In this document: positions 1 through 6,839 of the stretch, piece after piece
Numbering within the stretch: the stretch's first letter is position 1
Layout: every line of letters begins with the position of its first letter
Assembly (NCBI GenBank): GCA_031255985.1
Contig: JAIRRL010000005.1
Span: forward strand, 1-18,030
Length of the DNA stretch: 18,030 nt
Origin: Gracilibacteraceae bacterium
GTDB taxonomy: Bacteria; Bacillota; Desulfitobacteriia; Desulfitobacteriales; Syntrophobotulaceae
Reading direction: 5' to 3'
Program-made: the position numbers and the translations under genes
Notes under the pieces: generated by a model
What the model was told of the DNA's origin: nothing
Databases searched by the model: none
Seen by the model: only the letters and a program-made list of their open reading frames with translations

Positions 1-66
1 CTGCCCGTTCTCAATTTTTGTCACGCGCACCATCGCTTCCTTTTTTTGGCAATTTTGGCAAAGCAT
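1..66 (-). CDS. mcsA: McsA N-terminus (partial, runs off the window)
   Basis: Only the first 22 codons are present. The peptide starts MLCQNCQKKEAMVRVTKIEN, with a CxxC zinc-binding pair (C3, C6) followed by a short beta-strand, which matches the start of Bacillota McsA (for example MICQECHERPA in B. subtilis). McsA is a zinc-finger protein that activates the arginine kinase McsB and helps control CtsR during stress. The ATG at 64-66 is preceded by a good Shine-Dalgarno (TTGAGGTGAATCAA read on the minus strand), and the gene starts 15 bp after the ctsR stop. This is the classical ctsR-mcsA order, so mcsB and clpC may follow outside the window (inference). The call rests on a short peptide plus strong context. 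Confidence 0.85.
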   Translation of the reverse strand, partial: MLCQNCQKKEAMVRVTKIENGQ

Positions 67-81
67 TTGATTCACCTCAAT

Positions 82-561
82 TCATTCATCCGGATTCAGA
101 TCGTCCCGGCAGATAGTCGTGAGAACCTCCTTGAGCAGCGCCGCGCGTAAACGCTGAGGATGCGCCGCGAAAAGCGCCAAGGTGTTTTCGGCCATGACGC
201 TTCTGAGCAGAGCGCATTCTCTCTCAGTCAGAATCTCCTCCTCCTCCAGATGGGCGATAATATGGCGGCATCTGTCCGGCGTCAGCTCATCGCCAATCAA
301 TTCCGACATAACGCGCCGGAAATTACCCTCCGTATCCAGTCCGAGCCGCACAATGCGCAGATAGCCGCCGCCGCCGCGCCTGCTCTCCACCAAATAGCCC
401 CGCTCAACAGTGAAGCGGGTTGTCAGCACATAATTAATCTGGGACGGCGCGCAAGAAAAAATATGCGCCAGCGTTCCCCGCTGCAGGACGACGAACCCTT
501 CCGCCGTCTGCCCTAACATGTCTTTCAGGTAACGCTCGATTTTGTCCGCCAGATTAGCCAT
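82..561 (-). CDS. ctsR: CtsR, class III heat-shock repressor
   Basis: 159-aa winged-helix repressor of clp and other protein-quality-control genes. The sequence aligns along its length with B. subtilis CtsR: the DNA-binding segment around residues 35-60 (CAPSQINYVLTTRFT, then ERGYLVES) and the glycine-rich wing RGGGGY at 62-67, known in this family to act as the heat-sensing loop. The C-terminal helical domain is complete, so length is normal. I chose the ATG at 559-561 because a GGAG at 571-574 sits 9 bp upstream; a TTG two codons earlier (565-567) would leave only 3 bp. The gene is followed 15 bp later by mcsA, and a four-heptad CtsR operator lies in its leader, so autorepression is expected. 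Finding it right after mnmG is unusual. Confidence 0.96.
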   Translation of the reverse strand: MANLADKIERYLKDMLGQTAEGFVVLQRGTLAHIFSCAPSQINYVLTTRFTVERGYLVESRRGGGGYLRIVRLGLDTEGNFRRVMSELIGDELTPDRCRHIIAHLEEEEILTERECALLRSVMAENTLALFAAHPQRLRAALLKEVLTTICRDDLNPDE

Positions 562-580
562 TGCCAATCACTCCGTTTCA

Positions 581-615
581 TTTGACCTTTTTTGACTTTA
601 TGACCTTCCCTGACC
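581..615 (-). promoter_or_regulatory. CtsR operator: four tandem heptads
   Basis: Read on the minus strand there are four heptads in a row: GGTCAGG (615-609), GGTCATA (605-599), AGTCAAA (597-591) and GGTCAAA (587-581). The last two form a perfect match to the known CtsR box, R-GTCAAA, three bases, R-GTCAAA. The first two form a degraded second copy with the same 3-base spacer. The two boxes are 1 base apart. The array begins about 4 bp downstream of the predicted transcription start, a position suited to repression. Confidence 0.93.
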
Positions 616-625
616 TTCCGCCTAT

Positions 626-654
626 ACTATAACCTATTCCCGCCTGATTTGCAA
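626..654 (-). promoter_or_regulatory. Sigma-A-type promoter of ctsR
   Basis: On the minus strand, TTGCAA (654-649) and TATAGT (631-626) are separated by 17 bp, close to the sigma-70/sigma-A consensus. The predicted start is near 619, immediately upstream of the CtsR heptad array. No convincing terminator separates mnmG from this promoter: the T-run near 659-665 would be an A-run in this direction. Read-through from the mnmG operon is therefore possible. Confidence 0.75.
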
Positions 655-708
655 ACGGTTTTTTTACTGCCGGCCGGATTAATTATAAATTGCAAGTTTG
701 ATTGCCGG

Positions 709-2643
709 TCAATCTGCTTTCGCCGTTTCCGTTTGCCGCCGCCGCCGCTCCAAATAAACGAGCAGGGCGGCTATATCCGCCGGCGTTACGCCGCTGACGC
801 GCGCCGCCTGACCGAGGTTGCGGGGGCGAACTTCTTGCAGCCGCTGCCGGGCTTCATGGGCCAGACCGGTGATCCCGGCGTAATTCAGATCGTCCGGCAA
901 AAGCCGCCGTTCCTTTTTTTGCGCTCTGGCCAGGGCCAGTTCCTGTTGAGAAATATAACCGGCGTATTTTATCAGCGTGGCCGCTTCCTCCAGCTCGTCC
1001 GCCGGCAAATCCGGCAAATCCGGCATCAAAGCCAAGATTTCCTTCGCCGTGATTTCCGGCCGCTTGATCAGTTCCGCCGCGCTGACGCCGCCGGCCGGCA
1101 AGGCTGTTCCCGCCGCCGTCAGAACGGCGCGCATATTTTCATCTCGCGGGGAAAACCGCTGCCGCTCCCAACGCGCCAGCACCGCTTCCCGCCGCTCCAT
1201 TTTAGCCTGAAAAACACGCCAGCGCTCTTCGCTCACCAGGCCGATTTGCCGCCCCAGCGGCGTCAAGCGCGCGTCCGCGTTATCCTGGCGCAGCAGCAGC
1301 CGGTATTCCGCTCGCGCGGTCAGCAGCCGGTACGGTTCCAGCAACTCCTTGTTCACCAGATCGTCCGCCAGCACGCCGATATAACCGTCCGCCCGTCCCG
1401 GAATAAAAGGCGGCGTCCCCCGCAGCCGCCGGGCCGCGTTGATTCCGGCCAGCAACCCCTGAGCCGCCGCTTCCTCATAACCGGAAGTTCCGTTGAGCTG
1501 ACCGGCGCTGAACAGGCCGGCGCAATCTTTTACCGCCATCGCCGGCGTCAGCTGGCGCGGTAAAATATAATCGTATTCAATCGCGTAACCCGGTTTAAGT
1601 AATTCCGCCTGTTCCAGACCGGCGACGCTCCGCACCAGCAGCACCTGAATTTCTTCCGGCAGGCTCGTCGAAATTCCGGCCGCGTATAACTCGTCGCTTT
1701 TATACCCTTCCGGTTCCAGGAAAATCTGGTGCGCCGCGCGAGCAGGGAACCGCACCACCTTATCTTCGATCGAGGGACAATAACGGGGCCCCACCCCCTC
1801 CACTACGCCGGTATACATGGGGGCGCGGTGCAGATTGGCGCGAATAATTTCGTGCGTCCGCTCATTAGTGTAACCAAGCCAGCACATTTCCTGCCGGCGC
1901 GGATCGTCGCCCCAAAAAATACTTGGCTGCGGCAAAAAAGAAAACGCGCGCCGCGCCGCGTCGCCCGTTTGAGGAATCCAGCGGGTGAAATCCACGCTTC
2001 GGCGGGTCAGGCGGGGCGGAGTGCCGGTTTTGAAGCGCCCCAGCTTAAAACCCCAGGCGCGCAAATCATCCGCTAAAGTTAAGGCCGTCTGCTCCCCGTC
2101 CGGTCCGCCGGCGTACAGGGCCTCGCCGACTATGATGCGACCGCGCAAATAGGTGCCGCTGGTCAAAACGACATTAGGAGCGGTAAAACGGGCTCCGGTG
2201 CGCGTCACTATCCCGGCGGCCGCGCCGCCGGCAATGAGCAGCCGCTCCGCCATTCCCTGATACAGGCGCAAATTCGGAGTCGCGAACAAGAGACGGCGCA
2301 TCTCGCGGCTGTAAGCCGCTTTATCGGCCTGAACGCGCAAAGCCTGCACAGCCGGCCCTTTACCCGTGTTCAACATCCGGGCTTGCAGCGAGGTTCTGTC
2401 CGCCGCTTGCCCCATCACGCCGCCCAGGGCGTCGATCTCCCTCACTAAATGCCCTTTGGCGGGGCCGCCGACAGAAGGATTGCAGGGCATAGCCGCTACC
2501 CGCCCCACATTCAAAGTTAGCAGCGCCGTATGGCAGCCGAGACGCGCCGCCGCCAGCGCCGCCTCGCAACCGGCGTGTCCCGCTCCGACTACGATTACAT
2601 CAAAATGGCCGGCGTTATATTCAACGGGTTTATTGGCGTTCAC
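709..2643 (-). CDS. mnmG: MnmG (GidA), tRNA U34 carboxymethylaminomethyl synthase, FAD subunit
   Basis: 644-aa FAD- and NADH-dependent subunit that, with MnmE, builds the cmnm5 group at wobble uridine 34 of several tRNAs using methylene-tetrahydrofolate and glycine. Visible features are the FAD dinucleotide-binding motif VVGAGHAGCE (about residues 18-27), MPCNPSVGGPAKGH (about 52-65), RVGRLKTGTPPR-like FKTGTPPRLT, YCPSIEDKV, and the C-terminal LPDDLNY...GLAHEARQRL...GQAARVSGVTPADI block needed for tRNA and MnmE contact. Length is normal for the family. The start is a GTG at 2641-2643, the only reasonable start upstream of the FAD motif, with a poor Shine-Dalgarno. It lies 3 bp from the mnmE stop, so translation is probably coupled to mnmE. 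Confidence 0.97.
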   Translation of the reverse strand: MNANKPVEYNAGHFDVIVVGAGHAGCEAALAAARLGCHTALLTLNVGRVAAMPCNPSVGGPAKGHLVREIDALGGVMGQAADRTSLQARMLNTGKGPAVQALRVQADKAAYSREMRRLLFATPNLRLYQGMAERLLIAGGAAAGIVTRTGARFTAPNVVLTSGTYLRGRIIVGEALYAGGPDGEQTALTLADDLRAWGFKLGRFKTGTPPRLTRRSVDFTRWIPQTGDAARRAFSFLPQPSIFWGDDPRRQEMCWLGYTNERTHEIIRANLHRAPMYTGVVEGVGPRYCPSIEDKVVRFPARAAHQIFLEPEGYKSDELYAAGISTSLPEEIQVLLVRSVAGLEQAELLKPGYAIEYDYILPRQLTPAMAVKDCAGLFSAGQLNGTSGYEEAAAQGLLAGINAARRLRGTPPFIPGRADGYIGVLADDLVNKELLEPYRLLTARAEYRLLLRQDNADARLTPLGRQIGLVSEERWRVFQAKMERREAVLARWERQRFSPRDENMRAVLTAAGTALPAGGVSAAELIKRPEITAKEILALMPDLPDLPADELEEAATLIKYAGYISQQELALARAQKKERRLLPDDLNYAGITGLAHEARQRLQEVRPRNLGQAARVSGVTPADIAALLVYLERRRRQTETAKAD

Positions 2644-2646
2644 GTT

Positions 2647-4041
2647 TTATTTACCGACGCAAAAACGGGAGAATATACAGGTCAGCAAATCCTCTTCCGC
2701 CGCGTCCCCTGTAATTTGCGACATTTCCTCCAAGGCGGCGCGGATATCAATCGAAATCAGATCCAGCGGCGCGGAAGCCTGCATGGCTTCTTCCGCTTTT
2801 TCCAGGGAACGGAGCGAGTTCTCCAGGGCATTAATCTGCCGGACGTTAGCCAGACGCGGTTCGGCGCTCACCGCCGCTTTCCCGGCCAACACCCGCTCTT
2901 TCAGATCCAGCGCCAATTCGTCCATACCGCGCTGCGTTTTTACAGAAAACGGTATCAAGCTAAGTCCTTCTGTCTGCAATGCCAGCGGCGGCCGGTATTC
3001 ACCGTCCGGGAGCAGATCCGTCTTATTCAGCAAAACTATGACTTTGCCGGCGTATTCCGTCAAAACCATCCGTTCTTCCGCGGATAATTCGCCGCGCTGC
3101 GCGTCCCGCACATCCAGGAGCAGAAGTACCACATCGGCCAGATTCAGGGCTTTCCAGGTTCGCTCGATCCCCAGTTTTTCCACCGGATCCTCGCTTTCCC
3201 GCAAGCCGGCTGTATCTATCAGATGAAGTAAAATATCGCCGACCGTAACATATTCATGAATTTCGTCCCGTGTCGTTCCGGGAATATCGGTGACGATCGC
3301 CCGCTCTTCCCGGAGCAGGGCGTTAAGGAGACTGGATTTGCCAACATTCGGCTTGCCGGCGATGACGGTGGAAAGCCCTTCGCGGATCACGCGGCCCGTG
3401 CGGCTGCCGGCCAACAAATCCAGAGCGTGTCCTTTTATAATCGTCAGCCGGTGCAGCAACTCCGTCCGCGCCAGCGGATCGGTTTCCTCTTCGGGAAAAT
3501 CAATCCCGGCCTCAATATTGGCTAATATATCAAGTATTTCCTGGCGGATTTCCCGCAGGGCGGCGGAGAGGCCGCCGCTCAATTGCGCCAGCGCCAGCGC
3601 CGCCGACATCTCTGTCCGCGCGCGGATCAGGTCGTTTATCGCTTCCGCCTGCACCAGATCCAATTTTCCGTTCAAAAATGCGCGTAAGGTGAACTCTCCC
3701 GGTTCGGCCGCCGCCGCGCCCGCCCGCAGACAAGCGGTCACGACGCGCTGAGCGGTAAGCATGCCGCCGTGACAATTGATCTCATAGACATCTTCACCGG
3801 TGAAAGAAGCCGGCGACGGCATTTTCCCTATTAGTACCTGATCCACTTCCGCGGCGCCGTCGTGAAACCGCCCCAAATGCAAAGTAAAACCGTCGCTTTC
3901 AGCCCAGCGCTCCGGGTTGAGCGGCGTAAAACAAGCGGCGACAATCCCGGCCGCCTCCCGCCCGCTCAGGCGAATAACATGGATAGCGCTCTCGCCGGCC
4001 GGCGTGGCCAGCGCCACAATAGTTCGCTCCTCGTCGTTCAT
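2647..4041 (-). CDS. mnmE: MnmE (TrmE/ThdF), tRNA-modifying GTPase
   Basis: 464-aa K-loop GTPase, partner of MnmG in U34 tRNA modification. The N-terminal folate-binding domain (about 1-118) starts DEERTIVALATPAGESAIHV and contains FTGEDVYEINCHGG. The inserted G domain shows G1 GKPNVGKS (229-236), G2 TTRD (256-259), G3 DTAG (276-279) and G4 NKTD (339-342). The protein ends FCVGK, the family's C-terminal CxGK signature with the cysteine present. Length is standard. It starts 15 bp after jag, with a weak GGA ribosome site, and is followed 3 bp later by mnmG, so the two enzyme subunits are made from one message. Confidence 0.98.
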   Translation of the reverse strand: MNDEERTIVALATPAGESAIHVIRLSGREAAGIVAACFTPLNPERWAESDGFTLHLGRFHDGAAEVDQVLIGKMPSPASFTGEDVYEINCHGGMLTAQRVVTACLRAGAAAAEPGEFTLRAFLNGKLDLVQAEAINDLIRARTEMSAALALAQLSGGLSAALREIRQEILDILANIEAGIDFPEEETDPLARTELLHRLTIIKGHALDLLAGSRTGRVIREGLSTVIAGKPNVGKSSLLNALLREERAIVTDIPGTTRDEIHEYVTVGDILLHLIDTAGLRESEDPVEKLGIERTWKALNLADVVLLLLDVRDAQRGELSAEERMVLTEYAGKVIVLLNKTDLLPDGEYRPPLALQTEGLSLIPFSVKTQRGMDELALDLKERVLAGKAAVSAEPRLANVRQINALENSLRSLEKAEEAMQASAPLDLISIDIRAALEEMSQITGDAAEEDLLTCIFSRFCVGK

Positions 4042-4056
4042 GACAGTTCCGTCTGC

Positions 4057-4848
4057 TTAATCCGCGCGCCGTTTTGGCGCTATGACGACGCGGCGGTTTG
4101 GCTCGTCCCCTTCGCTGAATGTGGTCAGTTTCCAATCACCCTGCAGGGCAAGGTGGATAATGCGCCTTTCCCTGGGCGGCATTGGCTCCAAAGTCACACG
4201 ACTGTTTGTGCGTTTGACTTTTTCCGCCAAACGCCGGGCCAGATTTATCAACGTTTCCTCGCGTCGCTGCCTGTAGCCCGCTATATCCAGGAAAATCCTG
4301 GAACGCATCCCTGTTTGCCGCGACACGGCCAGATTAAGCAAAAACTGCAGAGCGTCCATGGTCTCGCCCCGCCGGCCGATCAGGACGCCTATGTCCTCGC
4401 CGGTTATCATAATTCGCGCGTTGTCTTCCCGGTAGAAAATCTCCATATCCGCTTCTACCGCCATCTCCGCCAGTATTTTTTCGAGTAAATCCTGCGCGAT
4501 CTCCGCCTGGCGCGTATTCAGGGCGGTTTTTTCCTCCGGTGAAAGTTTATCGCTCTCCGCCGTCGGCTTTTTCCACCTTTTTACTGTTTCCTCTTTGTCG
4601 TCCGCGCCGACGCTAGCAATGCCTTCCGCCGCAGCGGCGACCATACTTTCCGGCATGGCGCCGCCGCCGTTTTCCGGCACGGTCACGCGCACCCGCGCCT
4701 GCCGGCCGCCAAACAGTCCGAATAACCCTTTGCCTGCTTCCTCCAGTATTTCTATCTCAACATTTTCCTCGCTGACACCGCCTAATTCGGCTAAACAGGC
4801 GGCAATTGCGTCCTCAACCGTGCGGGCAGATTTTTCTGCGGTTTTCAT
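4057..4848 (-). CDS. jag: Jag/KhpB RNA-binding protein
   Basis: 263-aa cytoplasmic RNA-binding protein of the Jag (KhpB, EloR) family, linked in other Bacillota to cell elongation and small-RNA or mRNA control. Three domains are visible: an N-terminal Jag-N domain (about 1-55, with AGKGLFGLFGGRQARVRV), a KH domain with the GRRG loop at 158-161, and a C-terminal R3H domain with the R-x3-H signature (R228, H232). The linker at 56-110 is acidic and probably disordered. The ATG is preceded by AAGGAGAGG, which overlaps the region just after the yidC stop 23 bp away. Its place between yidC and mnmE is the common Bacillota arrangement. Confidence 0.96.
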   Translation of the reverse strand: MKTAEKSARTVEDAIAACLAELGGVSEENVEIEILEEAGKGLFGLFGGRQARVRVTVPENGGGAMPESMVAAAAEGIASVGADDKEETVKRWKKPTAESDKLSPEEKTALNTRQAEIAQDLLEKILAEMAVEADMEIFYREDNARIMITGEDIGVLIGRRGETMDALQFLLNLAVSRQTGMRSRIFLDIAGYRQRREETLINLARRLAEKVKRTNSRVTLEPMPPRERRIIHLALQGDWKLTTFSEGDEPNRRVVIAPKRRAD

Positions 4849-4871
4849 ATGCCAGACGCCCTCTCCTTAGA

Positions 4872-5762
4872 TTATGACTTGCTTGGAGTTTTACTTTCCT
4901 TCAACTTGGGGTTTTTCATCTTCATTTTCTGGGGCTGATTTTCTTTCCCGGCTTCGTCTTCAGACCATTCTTCGGCTTTTTCGCGTTTGCCGGCGGCCTG
5001 GACGGATGCTCCCGCCGCCCGCCGCTCCGTTTCCCGTCTCAGCGTTCTGTTGATGTAATAACTTTGCAAGCCGGAAACAAGGTTCATCGTCACAAAATAC
5101 AGACTCATGCCGGACGGCAGGCTAAATGAAATGTAGGCAAGAAAAATCGGCATAAAAACAAGCATCATTTTCTGGGTTTTTTCCGCCGGATTAGGCGGAG
5201 GCGGCAGCGGCTTATTCTTTTTCTTGCCTGGGGTTGCGGGCGGAGCCGGCGGCTTGTTTATCGCCATGGAAATTTTAGTGGAAGCATAAGCGGAAATACC
5301 GACCAAAATGGGCAACGGCCAGTGCAAAAAATCGTTAAACCCGTATACCGCGGGCAGGTGATAGCCTAAAAACCAGGCGCTGGCGCCGTCGCCATAATTG
5401 AAAGTTCTCAGCACATTATAAAAAATCCATAATATCGGCAGCTGCACCAGGATCGGCAAACAGCCTGAATATGGATTAACATTTTCTTTGTTGTATAAAT
5501 CCATTATTTTCTGATTGAGTTTTTGCTTATCATGGGCGAATTTTTTCTGCAGTTCCTGCAATTTAGGCTGAACTTCCGCCATGCGACGCATTGATTTTGT
5601 TTGCTTCCAAGTCAAGGGAAAGAGAATTATTTTGACGACGATCGTAAAAATGATGATAACTACGCCGTAATAGGGCAGTCCCACCGCCGACGTCAGCTGA
5701 AACAGCAACATCATAAAGGAAGCCATCGCATCGGTGCATCCACTAATGACCGCGTTGAACAT
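4872..5762 (-). CDS. yidC: YidC/Oxa1-family membrane protein insertase
   Basis: 296-aa insertase that helps membrane proteins enter and fold in the cytoplasmic membrane, alone or with Sec. It shows hydrophobic segments near 30-50, 101-120, 138-158 and 193-225, and the charged coiled hairpin at about 55-90 (KSMRRMAEVQPKLQELQKKF). The functional positive charge in the first core helix is lysine (K44, in IVVKIILFPL) where B. subtilis SpoIIIJ has arginine. A proline- and lysine-rich loop (about 170-192) sits between two helices, and the C-terminal tail (about 228-296) is long and basic, as expected for ribosome contact. No lipobox is visible at the N-terminus, unlike Bacillus homologues. AGGAGG lies 7 bp upstream of the ATG. 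It follows yidD by 33 bp. Confidence 0.96.
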   Translation of the reverse strand: MFNAVISGCTDAMASFMMLLFQLTSAVGLPYYGVVIIIFTIVVKIILFPLTWKQTKSMRRMAEVQPKLQELQKKFAHDKQKLNQKIMDLYNKENVNPYSGCLPILVQLPILWIFYNVLRTFNYGDGASAWFLGYHLPAVYGFNDFLHWPLPILVGISAYASTKISMAINKPPAPPATPGKKKNKPLPPPPNPAEKTQKMMLVFMPIFLAYISFSLPSGMSLYFVTMNLVSGLQSYYINRTLRRETERRAAGASVQAAGKREKAEEWSEDEAGKENQPQKMKMKNPKLKESKTPSKS

Positions 5763-5795
5763 TCGCGTCCTCCTAACAGAATTCAGCGGGACTCA

Positions 5796-6023
5796 TCATC
5801 GCAACGGATCAAAACCGCCCCGGTGAAACGGGTGGCACCTGCAAATCCGCATAAAAGCTTTGAGCGACCCCCGGAAAGAACCATATTTCGCTATGGCTTG
5901 CAGGGCATACTCCGAACAAGTCGGATGGAAACGGCAATTGCGGCCAAAATAAGGCGATACCGCCGCTTGGTAAAAACGGATCAAAGCGAAAAGAAATTTC
6001 TGGCCGATATTATTGCCGCTCAT
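5796..6023 (-). CDS. yidD: YidD, membrane protein insertion efficiency factor
   Basis: 75-aa protein associated with YidC-dependent membrane insertion. The family core is complete: LIRFYQAAVSP, CRFHPTCSEYALQAI (C30, C36) and CRCHPFHRGGFDP (C61, C63). I start it at the ATG 6021-6023, which gives the usual family length. The frame stays open upstream to 6107, but the extra 28 residues have no family counterpart and would overlap rnpA much further. With the chosen start it overlaps the rnpA 3' end by 14 bp, a common translational-coupling arrangement in this operon. No strong Shine-Dalgarno is visible, consistent with coupling. Confidence 0.93.
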   Translation of the reverse strand: MSGNNIGQKFLFALIRFYQAAVSPYFGRNCRFHPTCSEYALQAIAKYGSFRGSLKAFMRICRCHPFHRGGFDPLR

Positions 6024-6351
6024 ATCTGACGCCCGTTTTCCGCAACACATAAAGAACAGACTGCTCCACTTCGGCGCTTGTAGCTTTGACAATTGGTTTT
6101 CTGGCAATCAGAATCATGTGAAAATTTTCCTTTATCCGGGGAAGCAAGCGGCGCGCCGCTTCGCGCATCAGCCGCTTTGCTCTGTTGCGGCGCACGGCGC
6201 CGCCTGTCTTCTTCGAAGCGATAACCCCGATTTTTGTCGTTTCCTGTTTCACCACATAGGCGGCGATATACCGGGTCACGCAACTTCGGCCGACTCGAAA
6301 CACAAACTGATACTGACCTGCCCTGTTGAGACGCAAGTCTTTTTTCAGCAT
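6010..6351 (-). CDS. rnpA: Ribonuclease P protein component
   Basis: 113-aa basic protein subunit of RNase P, which binds the catalytic RNA and the 5' leader of precursor tRNA. It has the typical opening LKKDLRLNRAGQYQFVFRVG, then IGVIASKKTGGAVRRNRAKR with the RNR signature (RRNRAKR, residues 54-60), and then MREAARRLLP. Length is normal. It lies 7 bp downstream of rpmH, and its end overlaps yidD. The ribosome site is weak (GAGCGG), so its expression may depend partly on coupling to rpmH. Confidence 0.97.
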   Translation of the reverse strand: MLKKDLRLNRAGQYQFVFRVGRSCVTRYIAAYVVKQETTKIGVIASKKTGGAVRRNRAKRLMREAARRLLPRIKENFHMILIARKPIVKATSAEVEQSVLYVLRKTGVRYERQ

Positions 6352-6358
6352 CGGCCGC

Positions 6359-6493
6359 TCAAACCGCTATCTTATAACGGCCTTTGGCGCGGCGGCGTCT
6401 CAATACCCGCCGGCCGTTCGCGCTTTTCATTCTCCGCAAAAAACCATGTACTTTTTTATGCCGGTGCGATTTGGGCTGATAAGTTCTTTTCAC
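6359..6493 (-). CDS. rpmH: 50S ribosomal protein L34
   Basis: 44-aa protein of the large ribosomal subunit, read directly from the minus strand: it begins MKRTYQPKSHRHKKVHGFLR and ends RRRRAKGRYKIAV. This matches L34 throughout (KRT-QP, KVHGF-RM, NGR-VL-RRR-KGR). The start is a GTG (6491-6493) with AAGGAG 7 bp upstream. A nearby ATG at 6506-6508 is out of frame. The stop TGA is at 6359-6361. It is first in the rpmH-rnpA-yidD-yidC-jag-mnmE-mnmG operon, with a leader of about 107 nt from the predicted promoter. Confidence 0.97.
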   Translation of the reverse strand: MKRTYQPKSHRHKKVHGFLRRMKSANGRRVLRRRRAKGRYKIAV

Positions 6494-6606
6494 GGCGACA
6501 CTCCTTCATGTAATACATTTTTGTGGGGCGGAAGCTCCGGTTATGTTACTATAAGATGTTAACAATCCCCCGCCGGACTTTCCCGCGTTGTTAGCAAACA
6601 AAAATC

Positions 6607-6636
6607 ATTATACCCTAAGTAAAACAAAGGTGTCAA
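6607..6636 (-). promoter_or_regulatory. Consensus sigma-A promoter of the rpmH operon
   Basis: On the minus strand, a perfect TTGACA (6636-6631) and a perfect TATAAT (6612-6607, in GGGTATAATG) are 18 bp apart. The predicted start is near 6600, leaving an rpmH leader of roughly 107 nt. Such a near-ideal promoter fits a highly expressed ribosomal protein operon. Confidence 0.88.
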
Positions 6637-6738
6637 GTCTTTGTGACCGCCAGTGGATGGAAAATTACATCTAATATGAGATTTATTTCTAATATGCTGG
6701 CAGGCATGGGCCGCCTCGGCCCTGAATAAACGCGGCTT

Positions 6739-6753
6739 GGGAAAAATTTTCCC
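6739..6753. promoter_or_regulatory. 15-bp palindrome upstream of the rubrerythrin promoter (possible operator)
   Basis: GGGAAAAATTTTCCC is a perfect 7+1+7 inverted repeat whose right edge is 18 bp upstream of the predicted -35 of the rubrerythrin gene. Its position suits an activator or repressor site. No regulator is identified, and the sequence does not match the PerR consensus. Confidence 0.4.
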
Positions 6754-6771
6754 TGTTCGCTTAAAAAACTC

Positions 6772-6800
6772 TTGCCAAATAAAGAAAAGAGCTTTAGAAT
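6772..6800 (+). promoter_or_regulatory. Promoter of the rubrerythrin gene
   Basis: TTGCCA (6772-6777) and TAGAAT (6795-6800) are 17 bp apart, close to the sigma-A consensus. A start near 6807 would leave a leader of about 33 nt containing the strong ribosome site AAAGGAGG (6824-6831), 8 bp before the ATG. Confidence 0.7.
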
Positions 6801-6839
6801 GGTTCTATAAAAATAATCCGTCTAAAGGAGGTTCTGAAA

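Larger units (their letters stand above)
6494..6839. other. Divergent intergenic region between rpmH and rubrerythrin
   Basis: This 346-bp gap holds no gene I can support. It contains the rpmH promoter (minus), the rubrerythrin promoter (plus), a 9-bp direct repeat TCTAATATG at 6670-6678 and 6688-6696, a small perfect hairpin GGGCCG-CCT-CGGCCC at 6708-6722 without a U-tract on either side, and a 15-bp palindrome at 6739-6753. In many Bacillota dnaA and oriC lie upstream of rpmH; I found no DnaA-box cluster (TTATNCACA) here, so this is not a recognisable origin. Confidence 0.7.

Noticed and set aside
662..708. Terminator after mnmG
   Set aside because: The T-run near 659-665 is an A-run for the mnmG direction and the only possible stem is about 5 bp with a very long loop.
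649..1563. Open frame of about 300 codons on the plus strand, antisense to mnmG
   Set aside because: It is arginine/glutamine-rich shadow sequence of a GC-rich gene, has no recognisable motif, and mnmG is beyond doubt.
6024..6107. Longer YidD start giving 103 residues
   Set aside because: The additional 28 residues lack family counterparts and lie inside rnpA.
6708..6722. Perfect 6-bp hairpin GGGCCG-CCT-CGGCCC as a terminator
   Set aside because: No T-run follows on either strand and it lies upstream of both divergent transcripts' genes.
6801..6820. Possible PerR box near the rubrerythrin promoter
   Set aside because: The AT-rich stretch does not match the TTATAATNATTATAA inverted repeat well enough.
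6494..6839. Possible replication origin next to rpmH
   Set aside because: No TTATNCACA DnaA-box cluster and no dnaA in the window.
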